Shown piece after piece: positions 14,862 through 22,092 of a stretch of DNA of 23,209 nt (positions within the stretch are counted from its first letter, which is position 1; every line of letters begins with the position of its first letter). Position numbers and translations under genes: made by a program. This DNA comes from a virus. Below the pieces are notes generated by a model that was not told the origin of the DNA, did not search any database, and was given only the letters and a program-made list of their open reading frames with translations. Location of the stretch: positions 1 to 23,209 of the IMG/VR virus record IMGVR_UViG_3300031841_000396. One strand, written 5' to 3'.

Positions 14862-15082
14862 TCTTCTAGTGTTACCTCATTTGCATATACTCTGTCAAGG
14901 CACTCATAAAATTCTTTATCGTTACCATAGATTTCCATTGCTTCTACTGCTTCTTTCAGTGTCAGATTGTTACGTATCATTGCTGAGTGTAATACAATTT
15001 CTTCTGTCATAGTAGATGTATTCATCTGTTGTTTCTCCTTTGCTCTCTTTCTTTCTTGTTCTGTGAAAGGTCTTATGGTCAT
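14858..15082 (-). CDS. Small hypothetical protein between ThyX and DNA polymerase, 74 aa (or 55 aa)
   Basis: A charged helical protein (TEEIVLHSAMIRNNLTLKEA, then VEAMEIYGNDKEFYECLDRV), not recognised. Two starts are possible. The outer ATG (15082) overlaps the ThyX stop as ATGA, with only AAGGGG upstream. The inner ATG at 15025 (MNTSTMTEE) has AAAGGAG 9 nt upstream, almost identical to the site used by the SSB gene, and gives 55 residues. I give the outer start but regard the inner one as equally likely. Its stop overlaps the polymerase start by 4 nt. Confidence 0.7.
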   Translation of the reverse strand: MTIRPFTEQERKRAKEKQQMNTSTMTEEIVLHSAMIRNNLTLKEAVEAMEIYGNDKEFYECLDRVYANEVTLEE

Positions 15083-15741
15083 TTGCTAACACCCCTTAGT
15101 AGGGCATCCCATGATACAGGAAACAATACACCCATTGAGTCACTAATCTGTGTAGCAACCTCTCGTGTCTCTGCCTGTGTATCAGAAGCACATCTGAGTT
15201 TACACATATCAGCAAAAGCATCTAAGCTACCAGACCAGTACCACTCAGTCATCATAGACTGTGGCAGTATCATACGTGCTTGCTCTGGGCATACACCTAT
15301 ATCTAACAGAAGTCTGTAACGAGCAACAGTATCATCATACAAGTCCTCTACAATATCATCTGATATAGTTATAGTACCCTCAGACCCCTGCTTCTTATCA
15401 TCACTGCGTCCACGCCATTCTGTTGGCTGATAAAACTCAGGCTCACTATCAACATACCTACGGCTAATCTCATTCCATCGTAGGAACTTATGCTTCACTA
15501 GTTGTCTAGCTACAAAGACAGGAGCTTTAACATGGAAGGATGCAAAGCAATGTCCAAAAGGTGACATGTGTTTGTGCTTTGCAAGGTAACGTATGAGCTT
15601 CTCATCCTTATCCTCAAGCACCCACTTACCTATCACATGATCCACACAGACCATGCCAGATCGTTTACCGAATGACACACGGGCTGCATTTACAACGGTA
15701 ATATCACTGCCCATGTGATTCATATATGTTGCTTTTATCAT
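15079..15741 (-). CDS. thyX: Flavin-dependent thymidylate synthase ThyX, 220 aa
   Basis: Makes dTMP from dUMP using FAD, methylenetetrahydrofolate and NADPH. ThyX features are visible: HMSPFGH near residues 58-64; the signature region at 83-96 (KHKFLRWNEISRRY) with S93 and Y96; R156 in the ARMILPQSM block; and LRCASDTQAETREVA with Q189/E191 near the C-terminus. The usual signature is RHRX7S; here both arginines are lysines (K83, K85), with H84 and S93 kept at the right spacing. Length is normal for the family. The start overlaps the helicase stop (ATGA) with GAGG 8 nt upstream. It works with the nearby ribonucleotide reductase to supply phage dNTPs. Confidence 0.95.
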   Translation of the reverse strand: MIKATYMNHMGSDITVVNAARVSFGKRSGMVCVDHVIGKWVLEDKDEKLIRYLAKHKHMSPFGHCFASFHVKAPVFVARQLVKHKFLRWNEISRRYVDSEPEFYQPTEWRGRSDDKKQGSEGTITISDDIVEDLYDDTVARYRLLLDIGVCPEQARMILPQSMMTEWYWSGSLDAFADMCKLRCASDTQAETREVATQISDSMGVLFPVSWDALLRGVSK

Positions 15742-16961
15742 ACAACGTACCTCGCAATTTTGTATTCTAGATTACAGTGCACAATACCGTGCCACCCAGA
15801 TAGTTTATTCTTGACCACATTTATGTGTCGTTGAATGTCTTCTTCTTCCTGACCCTCTACTGTAGGGTTCTTGGAAATCATAATCATCAGGTCAGCTTCT
15901 GCTGCCTTACCTGTACGTGATCCTTCCATCATGGCTTGGTTGAGTACAACCTTACCCTCTGCCTCTGCAGATAGCTGAGACATGTAAAAGATAGCACACT
16001 CTTGCTGCTTGGCAATCTGCCTAGCATGTATGGCATTAGCCTTGAGTGCCTCATCTGGTCTTGCAAAGCCAGCAGTCCTAGCAAACTTGTCACCCATGTC
16101 TAGGATCACAATGTCAGGCTTGTATGATTTACATACAGATTCTACCCAATTCATGTCACGTCCTGTAGCATCTTTGAACATGACCTTATCACGGATACGA
16201 TCAAAGACATCAGCAGCCGTGATCTTGTTCTTACTGATCTGGAACTTGTCCATGCCAGTAGCAGCAGTAATGTATCTATGTGCTACTCTGTGGTAGCCCT
16301 CTTCGTTACATAACACAATACACTTTGCACCCTGCCATGCAAAACCGTCAGGTCCAGCTACGAGAGAAGCATGGAATGATGTCTTACCTGTATTTGGTCT
16401 TGCACCGACCTCAATCAGATGTCCTGCATTGATGCCCTCTACCTTACGTACAAGAGTAGGTATATTGAATGTCCATTGTGACTCAAGGTCAGTCATTGCA
16501 AGTATTGTTTCAAGACTTGTATCTTCCCAATCAACTTTCAAATTGGGAGTAAAGTCATCACCATACTGTTCTAATATGTTACGTAATGGTTCGAGGCTAG
16601 ACTTGTCACCGTTCACGTAGTCGAAGCCAAGGTTGGCAATGTCCTCACCAACAACCTGTTGAAACAGTTTAGATAGCACTTCCTGTGCTACGTCACCACC
16701 CATAGGTGCTTCACGTTTGATCTGCATAAACAGGTGTGAGTATGCCTGTTTCTGTGCAGTAGTAAGTGTGGGATTGTTAGCCATGAACAAGGCTTCAATT
16801 TCATCTGGTGTTACGGTACGTTCGTAACGATCCATAGCAGTGTCAATGGACTGCTTGATCTTACGTACATCTTTACTGAATAGTCTGTCAGGACAACGAG
16901 CACCACGATGGTCATCGTAGAACCCTTTGTCCATCAGACTACGTACAAGTGATAATTCCAT
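15738..16961 (-). CDS. DnaB-like replicative helicase, 407 aa
   Basis: A hexameric RecA-fold helicase expected to unwind DNA at the phage fork. Walker A is at 186-195 (GARPNTGKTS) in the typical DnaB sequence context. The catalytic glutamate region is CNEEGYHRVAHRY at 218-230. Walker B ends at D288 (DIVILDMGD), followed by the sensor-like FYMSQLS. The C-terminal KNKLSGWHG resembles the DnaB arginine-finger/DNA loop. The N-terminal about 150 residues lack the primase domain seen in T7 gp4; primase is on the adjacent upstream gene, joined by a TAATG overlap. The pair probably acts as a two-protein version of gp4. Confidence 0.92.
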   Translation of the reverse strand: MELSLVRSLMDKGFYDDHRGARCPDRLFSKDVRKIKQSIDTAMDRYERTVTPDEIEALFMANNPTLTTAQKQAYSHLFMQIKREAPMGGDVAQEVLSKLFQQVVGEDIANLGFDYVNGDKSSLEPLRNILEQYGDDFTPNLKVDWEDTSLETILAMTDLESQWTFNIPTLVRKVEGINAGHLIEVGARPNTGKTSFHASLVAGPDGFAWQGAKCIVLCNEEGYHRVAHRYITAATGMDKFQISKNKITAADVFDRIRDKVMFKDATGRDMNWVESVCKSYKPDIVILDMGDKFARTAGFARPDEALKANAIHARQIAKQQECAIFYMSQLSAEAEGKVVLNQAMMEGSRTGKAAEADLMIMISKNPTVEGQEEEDIQRHINVVKNKLSGWHGIVHCNLEYKIARYVV

Positions 16962-17752
16962 TATGTTTCTCCTAAGTGTTGTAAATCGTCGAAGTCGGTT
17001 TGGTGACGATACTTGAGATCGTCATGCAGTCGTAGCACCTTTACGTTAGGTACATAACCACGTAATTCTTTTGCAATTGCTAGGGTCTTCGGTAGTGCAT
17101 CGGGGTCTAGAGCAATCACTGCTGTTGAGAACTGTGATAAGTACCGTTTGTGTCCCTCTGATAGTGATGTACCCAACACTGCTACCCCGACATATACACC
17201 ACCATCTCGGCATCCAAGTCTGTCTGTTGCACCTACAATAGCAGCACTCACACAGTCCTCAACAACTACAGCAGTTTTACCACAACCAAACGTGTATGGC
17301 AAGCTACTATTTCCATATCTTTTCCACTTTGGTAGACGTTTACCAAGTGCTCTGCCACAGGCATCAACCATGATACCGTTGTGACGATTAGGGAAGACCA
17401 CACGATCTTCCTTTACATCATACATAAGCCCCATCATATCGGGGTTAAGCCCCCACTGATCACAGAAGTCTTGGATTGCAGCATTGTTGTACACAATCCA
17501 TTCTGGCTTGTCGAATTTAATACCGTGTGTCTCTTCTGCAACACTGCCCAGTGACTTACGTATATCCTCTGCCGTAAGGTGGGTACGTGTGCCGCCAGAC
17601 ACACTGCACCCTGCTTTGTAACAATTCCACAATAGTGATCCCATATTGTTAGTAGCAGTGAATGTTTTGTATCCATTACATACAGGACAATTCATACGTT
17701 TAGTTTCACCATTACTAAGTGATAGATCACTAACTATATTTTTTATATCCAT
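16961..17752 (-). CDS. TOPRIM DNA primase with N-terminal zinc finger, 263 aa
   Basis: Makes RNA primers for lagging-strand synthesis. A zinc-binding domain is formed by C22, C25, C44 and C49 (NCPVCNGYKTF, NCYKAGC), the arrangement of T7 gp4 and DnaG-type primases. The TOPRIM motifs follow: E165 in VVVEDCVSA, and D216-x-D218 in VIALDPDALPKT. Length corresponds to the primase half of gp4. Its stop overlaps the helicase start (TAATG, with GGAGAAA before it). The start has only a weak ribosome binding site and lies 6 nt after the integrase stop, so translation may rely on coupling. Confidence 0.93.
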   Translation of the reverse strand: MDIKNIVSDLSLSNGETKRMNCPVCNGYKTFTATNNMGSLLWNCYKAGCSVSGGTRTHLTAEDIRKSLGSVAEETHGIKFDKPEWIVYNNAAIQDFCDQWGLNPDMMGLMYDVKEDRVVFPNRHNGIMVDACGRALGKRLPKWKRYGNSSLPYTFGCGKTAVVVEDCVSAAIVGATDRLGCRDGGVYVGVAVLGTSLSEGHKRYLSQFSTAVIALDPDALPKTLAIAKELRGYVPNVKVLRLHDDLKYRHQTDFDDLQHLGET

Positions 17753-17758
17753 TGTGTA

Positions 17759-18874
17759 TCACTTTCTATGTTGTTCGTTTCCACTCAAGCATACAGTTAT
17801 GTTTCTCGTTGTCAATGCATTATTTGCACTGTCATACGAATGCTTTAGATAGGGCTTTACTGATGACATATTATTATGTCCAGTAACAGACATGATCTGG
17901 TTTATCGGGACACCCTCTCTATCCATCTGCGTTACCCCTGTTCTACGTAAGTCCATAAGACGTAAGTCTTCTGACAATCCTGCTAGTCTCATAACCCGTC
18001 TACCTACTTTAGACAGACGTTCCATACCATACGGATTGTATGTACCATCCACTGGTCTAGGGTGTGGTGCTACGTATTCTTGGAATCCAAAGTCATTACG
18101 TTGTGCATTCAGCATCTCTGTCAAGTCATCAGATATGGGTAGTGTTACCTCTGCCCTACGTTTGCTTTGCTCAAGGTACAGTTTCTGATTGTGTAAATCC
18201 ACACACTCCCACTTGAGGTTACGCATGTCTCCCAAACGTTGACACCACTCATAAGCCATTTGTACAATCAATCCAATATTTCTGTACTCAAACTCAGAGT
18301 ATGCAACATCAAGGAATGACATGACATCACCATGTGTCCATGTAACTTTACGTTGCTTGGCAGTCTTACGTTTGATGTTAGCCCAAGGATTTTGGGTAGC
18401 ATGTTCCATCTGCACTGCATAATTGTATACCCTGCTTGCACAGGTAGCAGCATGATTGGCAAAGCTGATGCCACGTTTGACCCAATCTTCATAGGCTTGC
18501 TTTGCAATCTTAGGTGTAACCTTGTCATACTTTCTCCACCCCATTGTCTGGTGTAGTATGGTCAGGAAATACCTGTAATCAACTTTAGTTGTATCACGTA
18601 ACATATTGAAATCGTTAGACTGATAGTAATAGTTGATAAGGTCTGTGACCTTGCTGCTAGGTTTTATTTTTACAACTGCTAGTTGTTCCTCTCTCCATTT
18701 GTCTATGTTATCATTGTGTTCTTTGACGATCTTACGAACCTGCTTTAAGTCAGGGCCATAAGACTCTCGTTTTACTACACCTTCATCCACAAGTATTTGT
18801 GGTGGATTGAAACGGTAGGAGATGCCACCCGTAGGTGACACTCGTTCTTGTACATAACGTGGTAATCTGGGCAA
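17759..18874 (-). CDS. Tyrosine recombinase (integrase), 371 aa
   Basis: Catalyses site-specific integration or excision through a 3'-phosphotyrosine. The C-terminal catalytic set is R213 (CQRLGDMRNL), K238 (EQSKRRAE), R310 (LMDLRRTG), H333 (VTGHNN) and Y342 (KPYLKHS). The first residue of the usual HxxR box is Met (M307) instead of His. Residues about 70-170 match the SAM-like N-terminal core-binding domain, preceded by an arm-binding type region. The start appears to be TTG: it directly follows the DUF932 stop (TAA then TTG) and has GGAGG 8 nt upstream, while no in-frame ATG lies nearby. No non-coding region suitable for attP adjoins the gene, which is unusual. Confidence 0.93.
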   Translation of the reverse strand: MPRLPRYVQERVSPTGGISYRFNPPQILVDEGVVKRESYGPDLKQVRKIVKEHNDNIDKWREEQLAVVKIKPSSKVTDLINYYYQSNDFNMLRDTTKVDYRYFLTILHQTMGWRKYDKVTPKIAKQAYEDWVKRGISFANHAATCASRVYNYAVQMEHATQNPWANIKRKTAKQRKVTWTHGDVMSFLDVAYSEFEYRNIGLIVQMAYEWCQRLGDMRNLKWECVDLHNQKLYLEQSKRRAEVTLPISDDLTEMLNAQRNDFGFQEYVAPHPRPVDGTYNPYGMERLSKVGRRVMRLAGLSEDLRLMDLRRTGVTQMDREGVPINQIMSVTGHNNMSSVKPYLKHSYDSANNALTTRNITVCLSGNEQHRK

Positions 18875-19720
18875 TTACGCAGCCTCCAGTGTAATAAACC
18901 GATCATCACTGACCCACTTGCTTACCTCTTGTTCACGACTGAACATGCTGATAGCACGTGTGTCATTGCCAGTGTTACGCAGGTTGAACCCATTACGTTC
19001 ATCAGCATAGCTGGCATAGTTTGTAAAGGCAGAATACAATGCCCACTTGTTGTGACCACGTGTGCTTGCCTCTGCACAGTACAAGCTGTACATTTTCTCT
19101 GCCTTACGTCGAGATGAAATCATCTCCTCAAGCAAAGACTTGATGTCTACATACTTGAGGTCAGTCTGTGCCCACACCTGCATCTTGGCAGTTTCTTCAT
19201 AGAAGTCACGTCTTGCACGTGTCAACTCCTGAATGAAACCATCAAGTGTAAAGTTGGATGTGTTCTTCTTGCGTACCTTATCGTACTCACCACGGATCAA
19301 TCCGTTTGTGCAGAAGAAATCAATAGCACCAAAGAATGCTTGGTTGCTGCACGATCCATCAATACCATGCAATGATATGATACGATTACCCAACGTAGTT
19401 GTGTGCTTGTCGGTGTTAATCTCCACCTGCATGTCAGGCAGTGTAATGTCTAGCATAGACCATGCACCACCACGTGCAGACCGCCAGTTAAACTGGGCAT
19501 TCATCATCTCTGATGGTTCAAGGTTCTCTGTGATTGTGTCATAGACACCACGATAAAAGTCACCGTGTGATGCACAGGTAAACTTGTCACCTACCACACC
19601 AATGTACTCACCTGTGTCTCCATTGATGACATACTTTTTGTCCTTCACTTTGGTAGGCTCAAACTCTACGGCAAAGTCAAGGTGCTCTGGTACTTCGAAG
19701 TTTGTAATATCAAATGGCAT
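18875..19720 (-). CDS. DUF932 family phage/plasmid protein, 281 aa
   Basis: The layout fits DUF932 proteins of phages and plasmids: an N-terminal region with VINGDTGEYIGVVGDKF; a central RSARGGAWSMLDITLPD and LGNRIISLHGIDGS; then FFCTNGLIRGE near residue 140; and a helical C-terminal half (YEETAKMQVWAQTDLKYVDI). The biochemical role is unknown. A longer frame starts 10 codons upstream, but the ATG at 19720 has AAAAGGAG 7 nt before it and is preferred. The 80 bases ahead of it (19721-19800) hold no gene; a TATAAG box lies there without a clear -35. The stop abuts the TTG start of the integrase, so the two are co-transcribed and probably translationally coupled. Confidence 0.85.
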   Translation of the reverse strand: MPFDITNFEVPEHLDFAVEFEPTKVKDKKYVINGDTGEYIGVVGDKFTCASHGDFYRGVYDTITENLEPSEMMNAQFNWRSARGGAWSMLDITLPDMQVEINTDKHTTTLGNRIISLHGIDGSCSNQAFFGAIDFFCTNGLIRGEYDKVRKKNTSNFTLDGFIQELTRARRDFYEETAKMQVWAQTDLKYVDIKSLLEEMISSRRKAEKMYSLYCAEASTRGHNKWALYSAFTNYASYADERNGFNLRNTGNDTRAISMFSREQEVSKWVSDDRFITLEAA

Positions 19721-19800
19721 ATTTGTCTCCTTTTCATTTGTTATGGGCAACTGATGATGTCTTATATCACCCTCCTCACCCCTGTACTAGTAACGATAAG

Positions 19801-20193
19801 CTACTTATAGTATTTGTGTGTCTTTAAGGACACAGTTTCAGTCAGTGTTTTTGCCCAATACGGATTGACGTAGTGAGCATGGTAGTGAGTTGCACCGCCT
19901 GTGTTATCAGGCACAGTCCCATCAAGCACATCCTGTGCAATCATCTGTGACAATGCCCATGCTTTCTTTTCATATGGGGTGTCAGGTTTACCGTCACAGT
20001 ACCAACTGAACTGGCACTTGTGTTTGCCCTTGCTGTATCCCTGCTTCACGACAGAGCATACATCGTCAGGCCATCGGTCATGTGCCACACGGTTCAACAC
20101 TACGTGTGACACTGCATACCCCTCAGACATAGGACTCCCACGTGTCTCGTGATATACGTTGAGTGCAAGGCACATCAAAGCTGTACTAAGCAT
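19801..20193 (-). CDS. SleB-type cell wall hydrolase (Hydrolase_2), 130 aa
   Basis: The family signature appears at once: LALNVYHETRG near residues 9-19, with the catalytic glutamate E16. AVSHVVLNRVAHDRWPDDVCSVV, QFSWYCDG and ATHYHAHYVNPYWAKT follow in the order typical of SleB/CwlJ lytic enzymes. These cleave peptidoglycan, so this may be the phage endolysin or a lysis helper. The protein consists of the catalytic domain alone, without a clear signal peptide or wall-binding domain; the short hydrophobic start is part of the fold. It sits between early-type genes rather than beside a holin. AAAGGA precedes the ATG. Confidence 0.9.
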   Translation of the reverse strand: MLSTALMCLALNVYHETRGSPMSEGYAVSHVVLNRVAHDRWPDDVCSVVKQGYSKGKHKCQFSWYCDGKPDTPYEKKAWALSQMIAQDVLDGTVPDNTGGATHYHAHYVNPYWAKTLTETVSLKTHKYYK

Positions 20194-20196
20194 AGC

Positions 20197-20253
20197 TTAT
20201 CCTTTCGGTGGTGGTAGTCCAGACCAATCGTCACATGGATCGTCATGCGGCAT
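20197..20253 (-). CDS. Possible 18-residue peptide gene
   Basis: An ATG with AGGAG 10 nt upstream opens an 18-codon frame (MPHDDPCDDWSGLPPPKG) that overlaps the end of the 117-residue gene and stops 3 nt before the SleB start. It fills the only gap between them. Its stop overlaps the SleB ribosome binding site, so it could serve as a translational coupler. Chance cannot be excluded at this length. Confidence 0.3.
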   Translation of the reverse strand: MPHDDPCDDWSGLPPPKG

Positions 20254-20596
20254 CGGCTTCTGCTCCTGATGTGTAGACGTTAATGTATATACGTGTTGCA
20301 TCGTGTAAACTCTCCGCATCTGATGACAGGCGTATCTCATTACCTGCATCTGCATATTGACCTAGCTTTTGTATGCTGATCATCTTATCGCCACGGCCTG
20401 ACCGTCTGAAGAAGTTTATGTTTGCTTCTTCACCGTCAATGTACTCACCTATGACAGTAAGTTTATTCCTGTTCTCAAAGAACTTGTCTGTGTATTCCAT
20501 GCCAAAGTCCTCCAATAGAAACTGTTGTACAGTTTTGTTGGCATTGATCTCTGACTTGCTCAACATACGTTCAGTTAGTTTTATTATAGCTTCCAT
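20243..20596 (-). CDS. Hypothetical protein, 117 aa
   Basis: Not recognised. The N-terminal half is helical (MEAIIKLTERMLSKSEINAN, then KTVQQFLLEDFGMEYTDKFF). The second half has strands (TVIGEYIDGEEANINFFRRS, then TRIYINVYTS), ending in a short acidic/alanine tail (GAEADAA). AGGAG lies 9 nt before the ATG. It is part of the row of small genes between the right-edge promoter region and the hydrolase, a typical place for phage early or host-takeover genes. Confidence 0.75.
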   Translation of the reverse strand: MEAIIKLTERMLSKSEINANKTVQQFLLEDFGMEYTDKFFENRNKLTVIGEYIDGEEANINFFRRSGRGDKMISIQKLGQYADAGNEIRLSSDAESLHDATRIYINVYTSGAEADAA

Positions 20597-20607
20597 ATTT
20601 GTATCTC

Positions 20608-20844
20608 CTAGTGTAGTTGCATTGGGGCAGGGAATATGTACCCATAGTCATCATATTCTTCTGCATCATATTCGGTGCATGAGATAAACTCTATCTCACA
20701 GTCTGGGTGTACGTGCTTTGCCATAAGCACTGCCATATTACAGGCGGTGTGCCAATCGACAATGGCAGGGAAAGTATCATCAAGTGTTATGGTACTATCC
20801 TGCCCGTCAATCTCAAGCACAATCTCGTATGCTTTAATCGTCAC
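20608..20844 (-). CDS. Hypothetical acidic protein, 78 aa, GTG start
   Basis: Not recognised. It has a beta-like N-terminus (TIKAYEIVLEIDGQDSTITL), a central helix (WHTACNMAVLMAKHVHPD) and an acidic Tyr-rich end (EYDAEEYDDYGYIF). The start is GTG at 20844 with AAGGAG 9 nt upstream. An ATG within the spacer opens only a three-codon frame, so GTG is the sensible choice. It is part of the small early-type gene cluster. Confidence 0.7.
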   Translation of the reverse strand: MTIKAYEIVLEIDGQDSTITLDDTFPAIVDWHTACNMAVLMAKHVHPDCEIEFISCTEYDAEEYDDYGYIFPAPMQLH

Positions 20845-20871
20845 AGGTACATGCTCCTTCTAGTGTCATAG

Positions 20872-21279
20872 TCATGGTCTTGCTCCTTCTGCATATAGGT
20901 ATGGCCTGTCTCTGTGATCACCAACAACCATGCTTGGTTGTAGCTGTAGGAATGCACGTTTAGCTGTACGTACAGGTGTCGTGTCATACACATCAACGAA
21001 TGTATCAAACTTGTATGGGTTGTATGATACAAGTGTGTAGTCCAGATAGTTTGGATGATGGTCTGGATCGAAGTCATCAAAGTATGTGGCATCACCACGT
21101 ACAAAAGCATGGACATTCTTCTTGCCCTCACGCAACACACGTTCACGTCCAGCTTGATGTACTACAAACTCAGGATCACGAATGTGTACCTTGTCAGTGT
21201 GCAGTATTACCCTGCCCGTTCTAGCTGAACGGACAGACCATATGTATTTGTGTAGGTTGAAATAAACTTCAACTCGCAT
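20872..21279 (-). CDS. Hypothetical protein, 135 aa
   Basis: Not recognised as a named family. It starts with two clear beta strands (RVEVYFNLHKYIWSVRS and GRVILHTDKVHI), then a basic helix (RERVLREGKKNVHAFVRG), then a Tyr/Asp-rich middle (YFDDFDPDHHPNYLDYTLVS). The ending includes PVRTAKRAFLQLQ. It has no cysteine and no membrane segment. A GGAAGGATATAATCA leader gives a ribosome binding site inside the end of the preceding small gene. A nucleic-acid-binding role is possible from the basic patches, but this is a guess. Confidence 0.75.
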   Translation of the reverse strand: MRVEVYFNLHKYIWSVRSARTGRVILHTDKVHIRDPEFVVHQAGRERVLREGKKNVHAFVRGDATYFDDFDPDHHPNYLDYTLVSYNPYKFDTFVDVYDTTPVRTAKRAFLQLQPSMVVGDHRDRPYLYAEGARP

Positions 21280-21282
21280 TGA

Positions 21283-21429
21283 TTATATCCTTCCTTTCAA
21301 AGTTTTAGGTTTTTTGATTTTACTTCTCACGGGCTTTTTACTGTTTCCTATGATGGCAATCCCGTCTAGCATATACTTCGTTACGTAACTCTTAGTACGG
21401 TCAAGTCGTGCTGGTATTCTTTTAGGCAT
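21283..21429 (-). CDS. Small basic protein, 48 aa
   Basis: A frame beginning MPKRIPARLDRTKSYVTKYM and ending KIKKPKTLKGRI. It is strongly basic throughout (about 15 Lys/Arg) with one hydrophobic patch (LDGIAIIGN). The start overlaps the end of the membrane protein gene by 8 nt, and the stop is 4 nt ahead of the next gene. It resembles small phage proteins that bind nucleic acid or a host enzyme; the target is unknown. Confidence 0.6.
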   Translation of the reverse strand: MPKRIPARLDRTKSYVTKYMLDGIAIIGNSKKPVRSKIKKPKTLKGRI

Positions 21430-21604
21430 GTTTCATTTTTCCTTTCAGGAATTTGAGTAGGTATACAGCCACATACACTTGTATATACGCAGACCATATA
21501 CCTATGGTGTTTACATTGTCTTTATCGTAGCCCATACTTACCAGTGTACCAACGGTCACTAGCATACAAACATAGGCTACAATAGGTGTCAGTATTAAGA
21601 ACAC
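21422..21604 (-). CDS. Small membrane protein, 60 aa
   Basis: Two hydrophobic segments, residues 2-24 (FLILTPIVAYVCMLVTVGTL) and about 35-51 (IGIWSAYIQVYVAVYLL), are separated by a short polar loop with YDKDN, followed by a basic tail (KFLKGKMKHA). By the positive-inside rule the C-terminus would be cytoplasmic, and the two spans form a hairpin with both ends inside. The start overlaps the end of the preceding gene by 10 nt. A hairpin membrane protein of this size could be a holin, but it lies among early-type genes about 1.2 kb upstream of the hydrolase, so a role in membrane takeover or superinfection exclusion is equally possible. Confidence 0.7.
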   Translation of the reverse strand: MFLILTPIVAYVCMLVTVGTLVSMGYDKDNVNTIGIWSAYIQVYVAVYLLKFLKGKMKHA

Positions 21605-21933
21605 TGTGCCAGCTTATTGTCAATATCTTTCAGCCACGTAGCTGCTTCTTTGCGTTGACGTAACAGATCGGCACGTTCCATATTGTACTTGTTCTTGATA
21701 AGACCTTTGGTCTTGAGAATACGTACACGATACGTGATACGATTAGGATATTCATTCAATGCCTCGGCAATTTGTGCCACGGTCATCTCATCCCATAACT
21801 CAAGGATCACCTCATCAATTACACAATAATTGTATGTGTAAGCTGTAGCTCTTTTCATGTGGAACGTATGCTCTGCATACAGTTCTGGGAAAGCTGATTT
21901 TACTACGGGTGCAATGTCGATTGAGTTGGTCAT
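21595..21933 (-). CDS. Helix-turn-helix DNA-binding protein, 112 aa
   Basis: A helix-turn-helix is visible at about residues 50-80: MTVAQIAEALNEYPNRITYR followed by VRILKTKGLI, the pattern of MarR/winged-helix type recognition elements (A-Q-I-A-E-A-L, then a recognition helix). The C-terminal helix is charged (MERADLLRQRKEAATWLKDI). The N-terminal 45 residues are helical and aromatic. It could be the regulator of the early region; two copies of a palindromic 21-nt sequence and a 13-bp inverted repeat lie nearby as possible targets, although nothing links them directly. The gene overlaps its downstream neighbour by 10 nt. Confidence 0.7.
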   Translation of the reverse strand: MTNSIDIAPVVKSAFPELYAEHTFHMKRATAYTYNYCVIDEVILELWDEMTVAQIAEALNEYPNRITYRVRILKTKGLIKNKYNMERADLLRQRKEAATWLKDIDNKLAQCS

Positions 21934-21945
21934 TTTGTTAGCTCC

Positions 21946-22092
21946 TTATGCTACTGATTTACGAAGGTTGATTTTGTTCTGACGTGCAATTTTACGATCA
22001 CGTTTCCAATCGTCACGTTTAGGTTTGTCAGACTGTCCAACATTGGACGGTTTCTTGGTGATCTTAATGAAGTTCTTCATTTCGTATCGCAT
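21946..22092 (-). CDS. Small highly basic protein, 48 aa
   Basis: Starts at the ATG at 22092 with GGAG 7 nt upstream. The protein begins MRYEMKNFIKITKKPSNVGQ and continues with a charged stretch (KPKRDDWKRDRKIARQNK). About a third of the residues are Lys or Arg. The start lies within the end of the 52-residue gene (29-nt overlap). The codons for KPSNVGQ contain one copy of the 21-nt palindromic repeat found again upstream of the first gene. Probably an early nucleic-acid- or host-protein-binding factor; not recognised. Confidence 0.65.
   Translation of the reverse strand: MRYEMKNFIKITKKPSNVGQSDKPKRDDWKRDRKIARQNKINLRKSVA
22034..22054. repeat. 21-nt repeat with GTCCAA-CA-TTGGAC palindrome, copy 1
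   Basis: Identical over 21 nt to 23123-23143. The core is a 6-bp inverted repeat (GTCCAA/TTGGAC) with a 2-nt centre, followed by GGTTTC-type sequence. This copy is inside the 48-residue basic protein gene. Confidence 0.7.

Noticed and set aside
14858-15012. Frame of 93 codons on the + strand at 14731-15012
   Set aside because: It is antisense to the polymerase start and the small gene after ThyX, with shadow-type Ser/Leu composition.
17700-19800. attP site or tRNA fragment beside the integrase
   Set aside because: No T-arm-like GGTTCGAATCC sequence or tRNA 3' end was seen, and the gene has no flanking non-coding DNA.
19721-19800. TATAAG box ahead of the DUF932 gene as a promoter
   Set aside because: No acceptable -35 box lies 16-18 bp upstream, so the evidence is too weak to list as a feature.
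20841-21146. Thr/His-rich frame of 101 codons on the - strand
   Set aside because: It lies in another frame within the 135-residue gene, which has better composition and start.
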